Positions 1 to 8,279 of a stretch of 64,000 bases of DNA are shown piece by piece. A model generated the notes under the pieces. The model worked only from the letters and a program-made list of their open reading frames with translations, was not told the origin of the DNA and did no database searches. A program made the position numbers and the translations under genes. Source of the stretch: DATBQN01 sp963755825 (GTDB lineage Bacteria; Acidobacteriota; Thermoanaerobaculia; Multivoradales; UBA5704); NCBI GenBank assembly GCA_963755825.1, contig CAVWLA010000003.1:2976001-3040000 (forward strand). Reading direction: 5' to 3'. Positions within the stretch are counted from its first letter, which is position 1, and each line of letters begins with the position of its first letter.

Positions 1-519
1 GTCCCCGACCCCGGCGATCCGCGGAGCTTCGAGCTCTGCAAGCTCGACCCCGCCGAGCGCGCGGCGCACGGCGAGAGCGTCGCCCTCCACCGCGACCTCC
101 TCCGCCTGCGCCGCGAGGACCCGGTCTTCCGCCGCCAGGGGGAGGACGGCATCGACGGCGCCGTGCTCGGCGCCGAGGCGTTCGTGCTGCGCTTCTTCGC
201 GGCTGTGGATGGGAATGTCGGGGCGGCGCGCCGCCCCGGGAGCGGCGATCGGCTCCTGCTCGTGAACCTCGGCCCCGACCTCGACCTGACGCCGGCGCCG
301 GAGCCGCTCCTGGCGCCGCCGCGCGGCTGCCGCTGGCGGCTCGCCTGGTCGAGCGAGGAGCCGCGCTACGGCGGCGCCGGAACGCCGGCGCCGGAGACCG
401 CCGACGGCTGGCGGATCGCCGGCCGCGCGGCGATGGTGCTGATGCCGGAGCCGGAGCCGGAACCGCAGGAGAAGCGGGAGCCGGCCCCGGCGGAGAGCGA
501 GGAGAGCCATGAGCGCTGA
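1..519 (+). CDS. treZ: Malto-oligosyltrehalose trehalohydrolase, C-terminal fragment
   Basis: Only the last ~172 codons are in the window; the frame is open from base 1. The segment holds the end of the catalytic region (residues resembling HRDLLRLRREDPVF) followed by the beta-rich C-terminal domain of GH13 trehalohydrolases (DRLLLVNLGPDLDL, then WSSEEPRYGGAGTP and GRAAMVLMPEPE). In the family the enzyme releases trehalose from maltooligosyltrehalose made by TreY in the cytoplasm. The tail is rich in Glu and Pro. It overlaps the next gene, a glycogen debranching enzyme, by 11 bases, so the two are probably co-translated. The motif match is good, but the catalytic residues lie outside the window. 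Confidence 0.85.
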   Translation, partial: VPDPGDPRSFELCKLDPAERAAHGESVALHRDLLRLRREDPVFRRQGEDGIDGAVLGAEAFVLRFFAAVDGNVGAARRPGSGDRLLLVNLGPDLDLTPAPEPLLAPPRGCRWRLAWSSEEPRYGGAGTPAPETADGWRIAGRAAMVLMPEPEPEPQEKREPAPAESEESHER

Positions 520-2677
520 CCCCGCCGTGCCCATCGTTCCCGCCGCGGACGAGACCGCCGCCGTGTCCGCTGCCGCGGCCGCTCTCCTCGTCCGCATCCC
601 CGACATCGTCGAGACGCCCGAGGGCTCCGGCGCCACCGACCTGGCGCCGCTCCTCCGCCGCGAGTGGCTGCTCACCAACGGCCTCGGCGGCTACGCCTCG
701 GGCACCCTCGCCGGCGCCTGCACGCGGCGCTACCACGCCCTCCTCGTCGCCGCCCTCCCGGCGCCGCTCGGCCGCACGGTGACGCTCGTCCAGCTCTGGG
801 AGCGGCTGCGGCTGCCGGACGGCGCCATGGTGCAGCTCGGCGGCGTCGAGCGCGTCGGTCGAGCGCCGGAGGTGGCGGGGGCGGGCTACCTCGCCGAGTT
901 CCGCCTCGAGGCGGGGCTGCCGGTGTGGCGCTACGAGGTCGCCGCATGGACGCTCGAGAAGCGCATCGTCATGCCACACCGGCAGAACACCGTGCACGTC
1001 CTCTACCGGCTGACCGGCGCTCCGGCGGAAGCGGCCGGTCCGCTGCGTCTCGAGCTCGAGCCGACGATGCACTTCCGCGGCCACGAGGAGGCGGTCGACC
1101 TGCCGCTCAACGCGCCCTACTCGCTCACCTTCAGCGAGAACCGCTACGAGCTGGCGGTGCCGGGCGGCTTCCCGCCTCTGCGCCTGCGCCCGAGCGGCGC
1201 CGCGCCGACCTTCACCGTCGTCGGCCAGAAGGCGGTCGACATGCGTTACGAGTTCGAAGCGGCGCGCGGCTACGCCGCGACCGGCAAGGTGTGGAGCCCG
1301 GGCTTCTTCGGCTTTGAGCTTTCGGCGGCTGTCACCGCCGGCTCCGTAAGCGAGGCGGCCGTCACCGCCTCGACCGAGAGCTGGGAGATCCTCCACGCCA
1401 TGACGCCGGGCGAGGCGCTCGCCGCCGAGATCGAGCGGCGGGCGCGGCTGATCTCCTGCGCCGAGAAGGCGGTGCACGCCGGCGTCGGCGGCGAGCTCGT
1501 CCTCGCCGCCGATCAGTTCGTCACCACCCCCGACCGCGTCGAGGATGCCGCCCGCGCCTTCGCCGCCGGCGACGAGGCGCGCACGGTGATCGCCGGCTAC
1601 CACTGGTTCACCGACTGGGGGCGCGACACCATGATCAGCCTCGAGGGGCTGACCGTCCCCACCGGCCGCACCCCCGAGGCGCGCTTCATCCTGCGCACCT
1701 TCGCCCACTACGTGCGCGACGGTCTCATCCCCAATCTCTTTCCGGAGGGCGGCCGCGAGGGCCTCTACCACACCGCCGACGCCACCCTCTGGTTCTTCCA
1801 TGCCGTCCACCGCTACGTCGCCGCGAGCGGCGACCGCGAGACGCTGCGCCTCCTCCTGCCGACACTCGCCGACATCGTCCGCCATCACCTGGCGGGGACC
1901 CTCTTCGGCATCCATGTCGATCCCGAGGACGGCCTGCTCAGCCAGGGCGCCCCCGGCTACCAGCTCACCTGGATGGACGCCAAGGTCGACGGCTGGGTGG
2001 TCACCCCGCGGCGCGGCAAGGCGGTGGAGATCAACGCCCTCTGGTACAACGCCCTCCGCCTGCTCGGTGGCTGGCTCGCAGCCGAGCGCGCGCCAGGCGT
2101 CCAGATCGGTCTCGACGCCGACGAGATCGCCGGCCATGCGGAGCGCTGCCGGCGCTCGTTCAACGAGAGATTCTGGCTCCCCGGCGGCGGCCACCTCTTC
2201 GACGTCGTCGACGGCCCGGCGGGGGACGATCCCTCCTTCCGGCCGAACCAGATCTTCGCTATCTCGCTCGATCACCCGGTGCTCGACCGCGAGCGCTGGG
2301 AGGCGGTCGTCGCGGCGGTCGCCGAGCGCCTGCTCACCCCCGTCGGCCTGCGCTCGCTCGCCCCCGGCGAGCCCGACTACAAGCCGCGCTACGACGGCGA
2401 CCTCCGCGCCCGCGACGCCGCCTATCACCAGGGGACGGTGTGGGCCTGGCTGATCGGACCTTTCATCGATGCCTGGCGCCGGGTGCATCCCGACGATCGC
2501 GACGTCCGCCGCTTCCTCGCCGGCTTCGTCGCCCACCTCTCGGAGGCGGGCGTCGGCTCGATCAGCGAGATCTTCGACGCCGAGCCGCCCTACGCCCCAC
2601 GCGGCTGCATCGCGCAGGCGTGGAGCGTCGCCGAGGTGCTGCGCTGCTGGACGGCGACGGCGGTATCCGGCGGCTGA
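509..2677 (+). CDS. Glycogen debranching enzyme (amylo-alpha-1,6-glucosidase, GH133 type)
   Basis: A 722-residue cytoplasmic enzyme expected to hydrolyse alpha-1,6 branch points of glycogen. The N-terminal GDE_N-type domain carries the family signature around residues 54-80 (WLLTNGLGGYASG, then TRRYHALL). The C-terminal (alpha/alpha)6 catalytic domain has YHWFTDWGRDTMISLEGL at about 364-381, TWMDAKVDG near 487 and HQGTVWAWLIGPF near 640. Length is normal for bacterial two-domain debranching enzymes. The ATG start overlaps the treZ end by 11 bases. Together with treZ this suggests a glycogen-to-trehalose conversion operon that continues upstream of the window. Confidence 0.93.
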   Translation: MSADPAVPIVPAADETAAVSAAAAALLVRIPDIVETPEGSGATDLAPLLRREWLLTNGLGGYASGTLAGACTRRYHALLVAALPAPLGRTVTLVQLWERLRLPDGAMVQLGGVERVGRAPEVAGAGYLAEFRLEAGLPVWRYEVAAWTLEKRIVMPHRQNTVHVLYRLTGAPAEAAGPLRLELEPTMHFRGHEEAVDLPLNAPYSLTFSENRYELAVPGGFPPLRLRPSGAAPTFTVVGQKAVDMRYEFEAARGYAATGKVWSPGFFGFELSAAVTAGSVSEAAVTASTESWEILHAMTPGEALAAEIERRARLISCAEKAVHAGVGGELVLAADQFVTTPDRVEDAARAFAAGDEARTVIAGYHWFTDWGRDTMISLEGLTVPTGRTPEARFILRTFAHYVRDGLIPNLFPEGGREGLYHTADATLWFFHAVHRYVAASGDRETLRLLLPTLADIVRHHLAGTLFGIHVDPEDGLLSQGAPGYQLTWMDAKVDGWVVTPRRGKAVEINALWYNALRLLGGWLAAERAPGVQIGLDADEIAGHAERCRRSFNERFWLPGGGHLFDVVDGPAGDDPSFRPNQIFAISLDHPVLDRERWEAVVAAVAERLLTPVGLRSLAPGEPDYKPRYDGDLRARDAAYHQGTVWAWLIGPFIDAWRRVHPDDRDVRRFLAGFVAHLSEAGVGSISEIFDAEPPYAPRGCIAQAWSVAEVLRCWTATAVSGG

Positions 2678-2689
2678 GCCGCCGCGCCC

Positions 2690-4048
2690 TCAGCGCTCCG
2701 CCGCGCCGGGCGTCCGGAAGCGCAGCTCCGGGTTGTCGCGCGCCTGCTCCAGGTAGCGCGAGATCTCCTCGACGAGCGAGAGGGTGACGGTCTCCATCTC
2801 GGCGGCGCGCTGGAAGACGATGAGCGCCGCGACCGCCTCGCGGTGCACCTCGCGCGAGCGGAAGATGGGGATCATCTCGGCGGCCAGGCGCTTGCTCTCG
2901 GCGAGACGGCCGCTGCGCACGTAGAGCGCCGCGAGGTCGAGCGAGGCGACGGCGGCGTCGTAGGCGAGGCCGCTCGAGAGGAGATCGTCGCGGACCTCGG
3001 CGAAGAGGCGCGCGGCGTCGTCCGCCCGCCCCAGGCCCTGCGCCACCTTGGCCTCCATCCAGGCCAGACGCACGAGATCGAGCCGGCGGCCGAGCTCGGT
3101 CCACAGCGGCCGCGCCTCGGCGATGAGCTCCGCCGCCTCGTGGTGGCGGCCGCTGTCGCTCAGGCAGTGGATGAGGTTGTGATGGGCGACGAGGAGGAGG
3201 CGCGGTTCCTTGGGGCCGTTGATGAGGAAGAGGCCGCGGCGCAGGCACTCGGCGGCCGCCGCCGCGTCGTCGGCGACCTGGAGGAGGAGCCCGCGGGTGA
3301 TCAGCGCGCGGCCCTGCAGGTGCGGCTCGTTGATCTCGCGGTAGAGGGCGAGCGCCTCGTCGATCAGCGCGAAGGACTCCTCGAAGCGTCGCTGGCTGCG
3401 GCGGAGAAGCGACTTGAGCTCGAGGACGAGCGCCTCGTCCAGCGGATCGAGCCAGCTCCGATAGAGGTGCTCCTCGGCGGCCGCGAAGCCCTCCTCGGCG
3501 GCGCGGAAATCGCCGAGCACGCGGCGGGCGTTGGCGAGGAGGGCCCAGGCGCGGGCGATGGCGGCCTCGATGGCGCCGCGGCCGTAGCGGCCGGGGGCGA
3601 GCTGGCCGGCGACGTCGCGGGCGAGGGCGAGCCGGGCCTCGGCGAGGCGCGGCTGCTCGAAGATGATCTGCCGCGCGTCGTCCACCAGCAGCTCGAAGAA
3701 GCCGAGGCTCGGGCCGCGCGGGTCGGCGAGGGCGGCGGCCGCCTGCTCCTCGGCGGGGAGGCCGGCGAGCGCCTGCCACAGCTCCTCGGCCGCGGCGCGC
3801 TCCTCGCGGATCTGCGCCGCGCGGCGCTCCATCTCGCCGCGCGCCTCCTTCCAGACCCGCTTGACCAGGCCGCGGTAGGCCGGGGTCGGCGCGCCGTGCG
3901 GCCGCTCGGGGAGCATCTCGAGGAGGCGCGCCTCGCAGCGCGGGCAGCGGAAGAGGTGGGTGGCGACGGCTCGCCGCTCGGCGGCGCCGAGCTCGCCGGC
4001 GAGCAGGCGCGCCAGCTCCACGCCGCGGACGTGCGGGCCGGTCGCCAT
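2690..4048 (-). CDS. Zinc-finger (anti-sigma-like) N-terminus plus TPR-like repeat protein, copy A
   Basis: 452 residues from the ATG at 4048; a longer open frame upstream is rejected because another gene lies there. Residues 31-38 (HLFRCPRC) form an H-x3-C-x2-C motif as in zinc-binding anti-sigma (ZAS/zf-HC2) domains. Residues ~85-440 are helical repeats resembling TPRs. No transmembrane segment is visible, so it is probably a cytoplasmic sensor or adaptor; function is unknown. The last ~110 residues match a second protein at 37144-38421 (shared pattern YDAA-V-SLDLA-LY, then SREVHREA-AALI-FQ). Both copies follow a gene for a small secreted protein in the same orientation; here the gap is 35 bp. 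No sigma-factor gene is nearby. Confidence 0.8.
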   Translation of the reverse strand: MATGPHVRGVELARLLAGELGAAERRAVATHLFRCPRCEARLLEMLPERPHGAPTPAYRGLVKRVWKEARGEMERRAAQIREERAAAEELWQALAGLPAEEQAAAALADPRGPSLGFFELLVDDARQIIFEQPRLAEARLALARDVAGQLAPGRYGRGAIEAAIARAWALLANARRVLGDFRAAEEGFAAAEEHLYRSWLDPLDEALVLELKSLLRRSQRRFEESFALIDEALALYREINEPHLQGRALITRGLLLQVADDAAAAAECLRRGLFLINGPKEPRLLLVAHHNLIHCLSDSGRHHEAAELIAEARPLWTELGRRLDLVRLAWMEAKVAQGLGRADDAARLFAEVRDDLLSSGLAYDAAVASLDLAALYVRSGRLAESKRLAAEMIPIFRSREVHREAVAALIVFQRAAEMETVTLSLVEEISRYLEQARDNPELRFRTPGAAER

Positions 4049-4083
4049 CAACCCTGCGCCGACGCGCGCCTCATCGCCGGCCG

Positions 4084-4320
4084 CTAGCCATGCGGGCAGA
4101 GACCGGAGCCGTCTGGCCGCGGGTCGCGGTGCGGCCGGCGGTGGTGCTCGCCGCCGCCGTGACCGCCATAACTGGAGCCGTCGCCGAGCCAGAGGCCCCG
4201 CAGGAGGTCGACGAGTGCAGGCAGGGCGCGGGACGGCGGCGTTCCGGCGTGCGCCGGCGGGGCCAGCGAGATGCCGAGGAGGGCGGCGAGGACGGCGGCA
4301 TGGGCTGTACGGTAACGCAT
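4084..4320 (-). CDS. Small secreted protein A
   Basis: 78 residues. The start at 4320 is chosen because a strong ribosome binding site (GGAAGGGGA) precedes it. Residues 1-25 look like a Sec signal peptide (MRYR, hydrophobic core, cleavage after AHA). The predicted mature part is ~53 residues: a short amphipathic stretch (LVDLLRGLWLGDGSS) and a Gly/His/Pro/Arg-rich tail ending DGSGLCPHG with one Cys. I do not recognise a family. The small secreted protein at 38589-38882 has a similar plan (signal, helix ending LW, acidic-Gly-Ser) and also precedes a zinc-finger/TPR gene. It may be a signal, a toxin-like peptide or an envelope factor; this is unresolved. Confidence 0.65.
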   Translation of the reverse strand: MRYRTAHAAVLAALLGISLAPPAHAGTPPSRALPALVDLLRGLWLGDGSSYGGHGGGEHHRRPHRDPRPDGSGLCPHG

Positions 4321-4342
4321 CGATTCCCCTTCCGAACCATCG

Positions 4343-4360
4343 GCGGCGGCGCGCCGCCGC
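4343..4360. repeat. 18-bp perfect GC palindrome upstream of small secreted protein A
   Basis: GCGGCGGCGCGCCGCCGC reads the same on both strands and lies 22 bases upstream of the start codon at 4320. It could be an operator or fold into a leader hairpin. In so GC-rich a genome such a palindrome may also be chance. Confidence 0.45.
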
Positions 4361-4492
4361 GCGGTCTCTGGAAGCGGAGGTGTGGCCGCCAATGGACCAC
4401 GCGCGAATGAGAAGGTTCTTTAACAGTAGCGCAAAGTGCCCACCGCGCGCACCCCCCGCGCCGCGGCGAGGAGGGGCCGGCTCGCCCGCGGG

Positions 4493-4521
4493 TTGAATCG
4501 GCACCTGGTATTGGTGATAAT
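4493..4521 (+). promoter_or_regulatory. Sigma70-type promoter of the sulfurtransferase-sufE operon
   Basis: TTGAAT at 4493-4498, a 17-base spacer, and GATAAT at 4516-4521 (5 of 6 to TATAAT). It sits in a locally AT-rich patch 50 bases before the start codon at 4572. Confidence 0.6.
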
Positions 4522-4529
4522 CATCGTCA
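4515..4529 (+). promoter_or_regulatory. Fur-box-like inverted repeat overlapping the -10
   Basis: TGATAATCATCGTCA fits the 7-1-7 Fur consensus (TGATAAT-N-ATTATCA) at 12 of 14 positions. It covers the -10 hexamer and the likely start point, a typical repressor position. The downstream operon includes the Fe-S assembly factor SufE, so iron control makes sense. Binding itself is inferred. Confidence 0.45.
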
Positions 4530-4571
4530 CAAATAGGAGTCACCGAGCTGGGAGCGAAAGGAGAACCGACC

Positions 4572-5435
<864 letters not shown>

Positions 5436-5450
5436 AAGCCCGAGGACCCG

Positions 5451-5915
5451 ATGCCCGAAGCGCCGCAAGTGCCCGAGAAGCTCGCCCGCACGCTGGATGC
5501 CCTCGCCCTGGTCCCCGACCGCGGCGAGCGCATCCAGCTCCTGATCGATCTCGCCGATCGCTTCGAGGAGGTGCCGCCGCGCATCGCCAAGCGGCCCTAC
5601 TCGACGCTCCATCAGGTGCCGGCCTGCGAGTCGCAGGCCTATTTCTTCGACGAGCGGCGGCCCGACGGCACCCTGAACTACCACTTCGCGGTCGACAACC
5701 CGCAGGGGATCTCCGCCAAGGCGCTCGCCGTGCTGCTCGACGAGACTCTCTCCGGCGCCCCGCCCGAGCAGGTCGCCGCGCTGCCGCAGGACATCGTCTA
5801 CCAGATCTTCGGCAACGAGCTCTCGATGGGCAAGTCGATGGGCCTGATGGGCATGGTGACGATGGTGAAGCTCGCCGCCAAGCGCGCCGCGGAAGCGCGC
5901 GCGGCGGCGGGCTAG
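5451..5915 (+). CDS. sufE: SufE family sulfur-acceptor protein
   Basis: 154 residues. SufE proteins accept persulfide sulfur from the cysteine desulfurase SufS and pass it on for Fe-S cluster assembly. The active-site segment VPACESQAYFF places the acceptor Cys at residue 59, the usual position. Conserved surroundings include the ~12-residue helix preceding RIQLLIDLADRF and the late segment containing GISAKALAVLLDETLSG. Length is typical. It lies 15 bp after the sulfurtransferase gene, with no promoter visible between them. No other suf genes are in the window. Confidence 0.9.
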   Translation: MPEAPQVPEKLARTLDALALVPDRGERIQLLIDLADRFEEVPPRIAKRPYSTLHQVPACESQAYFFDERRPDGTLNYHFAVDNPQGISAKALAVLLDETLSGAPPEQVAALPQDIVYQIFGNELSMGKSMGLMGMVTMVKLAAKRAAEARAAAG

Positions 5916-5920
5916 CGGCA

Positions 5921-6084
5921 TCGAGATTTCCGCGGCTCAATTCAATTTACCCCTGGCCGCTTCGAGATTTCCGCGGCTCAATTCAATTTACCCTTGGCCG
6001 CTTCGAGATTTCCGCGGGTCAATTCAATTTACCCTTGGCCGCTTGGAGATTTCCGCGGCTCAATTCAATTTACCCTTGGCCGCG
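5921..6084. repeat. Four tandem copies of a 41-bp repeat
   Basis: Units begin at 5921, 5962, 6003 and 6044, each exactly 41 bp and differing at only a few bases. The unit starts TCGAGATTTCCGCGG and contains TCAATTCAATTTACCC and TTGGCCGCT. It is much more AT-rich than its surroundings. A diverged block (6085-6200) repeats parts of it twice: GAGATTTCCGCGGG at ~6129, and GTGAAAATTCCT at 6085 echoed by GTGAAAGTTCCT at ~6165. No unique spacers separate the copies, so it is not a CRISPR array. No coding role is seen. Confidence 0.9.
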
Positions 6085-6209
6085 GTGAAAATTCCTCAGG
6101 AAGTCGGCTTTGGTGAAGGGAATTTTTGAGATTTCCGCGGGAGAATCGATTTTCCCCTCGCCGCAGTGAAAGTTCCTTCCGTCCGGCGGCTGTGGCAAGG
6201 GTGCTACCG

Positions 6210-6245
6210 AGGTGCCAGGTGTTGAGCCAAGGTGCCAGGTACCTT
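6210..6245. repeat. Paired AGGTGCCAGGT motif with palindromic end
   Basis: AGGTGCCAGGT occurs at 6210-6220 and 6230-6240. The second copy extends into the interrupted palindrome AAGGTGCCAGGTACCTT (6229-6245). A related copy (AGGTGACAGGTGTCGAG versus AGGTGCCAGGTGTTGAG, 15 of 17 identical) lies at 38498-38514, also intergenic. It looks like a dispersed intergenic repeat. The rest of the 5916-6348 gap shows nothing coding. Confidence 0.55.
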
Positions 6246-6312
6246 CGACGCCTTCGACGGCGGCAATGCGCGAATCGCAGCGCCTGATACATAACTTTAC
6301 CTTGCAAAGCAC

Positions 6313-6342
6313 TTGACGGCGGTGGGAGTCCCGGTCTAGATT
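6313..6342 (+). promoter_or_regulatory. Promoter giving a probable leaderless transcript
   Basis: TTGACG at 6313-6318 and TAGATT at 6337-6342 with an 18-base spacer. The GTG start codon at 6349 follows only six bases later with no Shine-Dalgarno sequence, so transcription would begin at or next to the start codon. Confidence 0.5.
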
Positions 6343-6348
6343 CCGCCC

Positions 6349-6972
6349 GTGACCGGCTCCCGTCCCTTCCGCTCGCTGCCGCCTCCCGAGCCGCCGGCGC
6401 TCCACGACCGCGCGATGGACAACCTGCGCTTCATCCGCGAGACGATGGAGGGGGCGGCCTGTTTCACCTCGGTCTCCGGGGTGGGGGAGATGGCGGTCGG
6501 CGCCAGCGCGCTCGTCGCCGCCTGGTTCGCCGGCCGGCAGACCGGCGCCCTCGCCTGGCTCCTCACCTGGCTCGGCGAGGCGTTCCTCGCCTTCGCGCTC
6601 ACCGGCGGCGCCATCGTCTGGAAGGCGCGGCGGGCGGACGTCGGCCTCGGGCTCTTCTCGCGGCCGGGGCGGCGCTTCCTCCTCGGCGTCTTCGCGCCGA
6701 TCGCCGCCGGCGCCGTCCTCACCCTGGCGCTCTTTCAGATCGGCGCACGGTCGCTCCTCCCCGGCGCCTGGCTCCTCCTCTACGGCACCGGCATCGTCAC
6801 CGGCGGCGCCTTCGCGGTGCGCATCGTGCCGGTGATGGGGCTCGCCTTCATGGCGCTGGGGGCGGCGGGGCTCTTCTGTCCGCCGGCCTGGGGCGACCTC
6901 CTCCTCGCCGCCGGCTTCGGCGGCATCCATCTGCTCTTCGGCGCCCTCATCGCGCGGAGCCACGGCGGCTGA
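6349..6972 (+). CDS. Polytopic membrane protein of unknown function
   Basis: 207 residues with about five or six hydrophobic segments between residues 45 and 205 (one being LLLYGTGIVTGGAFAVRIVPVMG, given here only as its core). The N-terminus is a soluble segment with the likely conserved DNLRFIRETMEGA. The GTG at 6349 fits a leaderless promoter; the ATG at 6415 is an alternative start. It overlaps the next gene, a winged-helix regulator, by one base (TGATGG junction). This arrangement suggests the regulator controls or senses something linked to the membrane protein. I cannot assign a transport or enzyme function. Confidence 0.75.
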   Translation: MTGSRPFRSLPPPEPPALHDRAMDNLRFIRETMEGAACFTSVSGVGEMAVGASALVAAWFAGRQTGALAWLLTWLGEAFLAFALTGGAIVWKARRADVGLGLFSRPGRRFLLGVFAPIAAGAVLTLALFQIGARSLLPGAWLLLYGTGIVTGGAFAVRIVPVMGLAFMALGAAGLFCPPAWGDLLLAAGFGGIHLLFGALIARSHGG

Positions 6973-7358
6973 TGGCGAAGCGCTCGCTGGTTCGACCCGA
7001 GGGACGCGAGGGCCGCGGCGAGGGCGGCGGCACGCCGGACGCGCCGGCGGCGCCGCAGCGCGAGGCGCTCGACCTCGACCGCCTCATCCACGAGCGCATG
7101 CGGCTCGGCATTGTCTCGGCGCTGGCGGTCAACGACCGCCTCAGCTTCCACGACCTCAAGCAGCTCCTCAAGACGACGGACGGCAACCTCTCGGTGCACG
7201 CCCGCAAGCTCGAAGAGGCCGGCTACGTCACCTGCGCCAAGTACTTCGAGGGACGGGTGCCGAAGACCGAGTACCGCCTCGCCGCGCCGGGCCGCCGCGC
7301 CCTCGAGCGCTATCTCGACCACATGGAGGCGATCATCCGCGCCACCCGCCAGGGTTGA
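6972..7358 (+). CDS. Winged-helix transcriptional regulator
   Basis: 128 residues. The region 35-120 matches winged-helix HTH regulators of the HTH_34/MarR-like kind: a helix with HERMRLGIVSALAVNDRLSF, a recognition segment DLKQLLKTTDGNLSVHARKLEEAGYV, and a wing with GRVPKTEYRLAAPGRRALERYL. The N-terminal ~30 residues are low-complexity Gly/Glu/Ala. It is translationally coupled to the upstream membrane protein. uppS follows after 84 bp with its own ribosome binding site. The effector is unknown; autoregulation of the leaderless promoter upstream is plausible. Confidence 0.85.
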   Translation: MAKRSLVRPEGREGRGEGGGTPDAPAAPQREALDLDRLIHERMRLGIVSALAVNDRLSFHDLKQLLKTTDGNLSVHARKLEEAGYVTCAKYFEGRVPKTEYRLAAPGRRALERYLDHMEAIIRATRQG

Positions 7359-7442
7359 GCGCGCGATGACGATCAACGCATTGTCGGCAATGTCTGCGAT
7401 CGGCAGGAGAGGGACGACAGCGATGACGAGGAGAGACGAACG

Positions 7443-8279
7443 ATGACCCCGCTGCAGGCGGCGCGCCGGACCCCGGCGCCGGAGACCGAAGCAGAGATCG
7501 AGCCGGTGCCCGCCGGGCCCGGCTCTCCCGGCGGCCTCCACGTGGCGATCATCATGGACGGCAACGGCCGCTGGGCGCTCGCCCGCGGGCGCGCCCGCAT
7601 GGCGGGCCACGAGGCGGGGGCCGGCGCCGTGCGCCGCGCCGTCGAGGCGGCGCCGGACCTCGGCATCGGCACCCTCACCCTCTTCGCCTTCTCGTCGGAC
7701 AACTGGAAGCGGCCGCCGGCGGAGGTGGGGTCGCTGATGCGCCTGCTGCGGAGCTTCCTCGCCCGCGAGGCGGCGCGCTGCGCCGCCAAGGGGATGCGCA
7801 TCGCCGTCTTCGGCCGCCGCGACCGCCTGCCGGCCGGCGTCGTGCGGGCGATCGAGGCGGCGGAGGCGGCCACCCGCGGCGCCCGCCGCTTCCTCCTCCG
7901 CATCGCCGTCGACTACTCGGCGCGCGACGCCATCGTCGCCGCCGCCCGCCGCGTGCACGGCCACGGCGCGGCGCTCTCGCGCGACGACTTCGCGCGCCTG
8001 CTCGCCGAGGCCGAGGCGAGCGCCGGGAGCTCCGCGGGCGGCACCCGTGGCTCCGGTATCGACGTCGACCTCCTCATCCGCACCGGCGGCGAGCGCCGGC
8101 TCTCCGACTTCCTGCTCTGGGAGTGCGCTTACGCCGAGCTCGTCTTCAGCGACCGCATGTGGCCCGACTTCGCCGCCGAGGACCTCGCCGCCGCGGTCGC
8201 CGAGTTCCACTCCCGCGAGCGGCGCTTCGGCACGGTGGGCGCCGCCGCCGCGCACCCGCGCGCCGTCGCCGCGGTCTGA
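7443..8279 (+). CDS. uppS: Isoprenyl (undecaprenyl) diphosphate synthase
   Basis: 278 residues; cis-prenyltransferase that adds isopentenyl units to farnesyl diphosphate to make the C55 carrier lipid for cell-wall synthesis. Visible motifs: HVAIIMDGNGRWA with the metal-binding Asp at residue 39, GHEAGAGAVRRAV, LTLFAFSSDNW, and RTGGERRLSDFLLWECAYAELVF near the C-terminus. An unusual N-terminal extension (~30 residues, Pro/Glu-rich) precedes the core. The ATG has GAGGAGAG upstream. The last codons and stop are shared with a sequence repeated at ~8410 and ~9590, so the C-terminus may have been rewritten by a REP-like insertion. Confidence 0.93.
   Translation: MTPLQAARRTPAPETEAEIEPVPAGPGSPGGLHVAIIMDGNGRWALARGRARMAGHEAGAGAVRRAVEAAPDLGIGTLTLFAFSSDNWKRPPAEVGSLMRLLRSFLAREAARCAAKGMRIAVFGRRDRLPAGVVRAIEAAEAATRGARRFLLRIAVDYSARDAIVAAARRVHGHGAALSRDDFARLLAEAEASAGSSAGGTRGSGIDVDLLIRTGGERRLSDFLLWECAYAELVFSDRMWPDFAAEDLAAAVAEFHSRERRFGTVGAAAAHPRAVAAV

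Noticed and set aside
2690..4320. Direct assignment as an RRNPP (Rap/PlcR-type) quorum-sensing pair
   Set aside because: No HTH or phosphatase output domain, gene order is reversed, and the host is not a Firmicute; only the general analogy is kept as a hypothesis.
5921..6084. CRISPR array
   Set aside because: The copies are directly adjacent with no unique spacers, and no cas gene is present.
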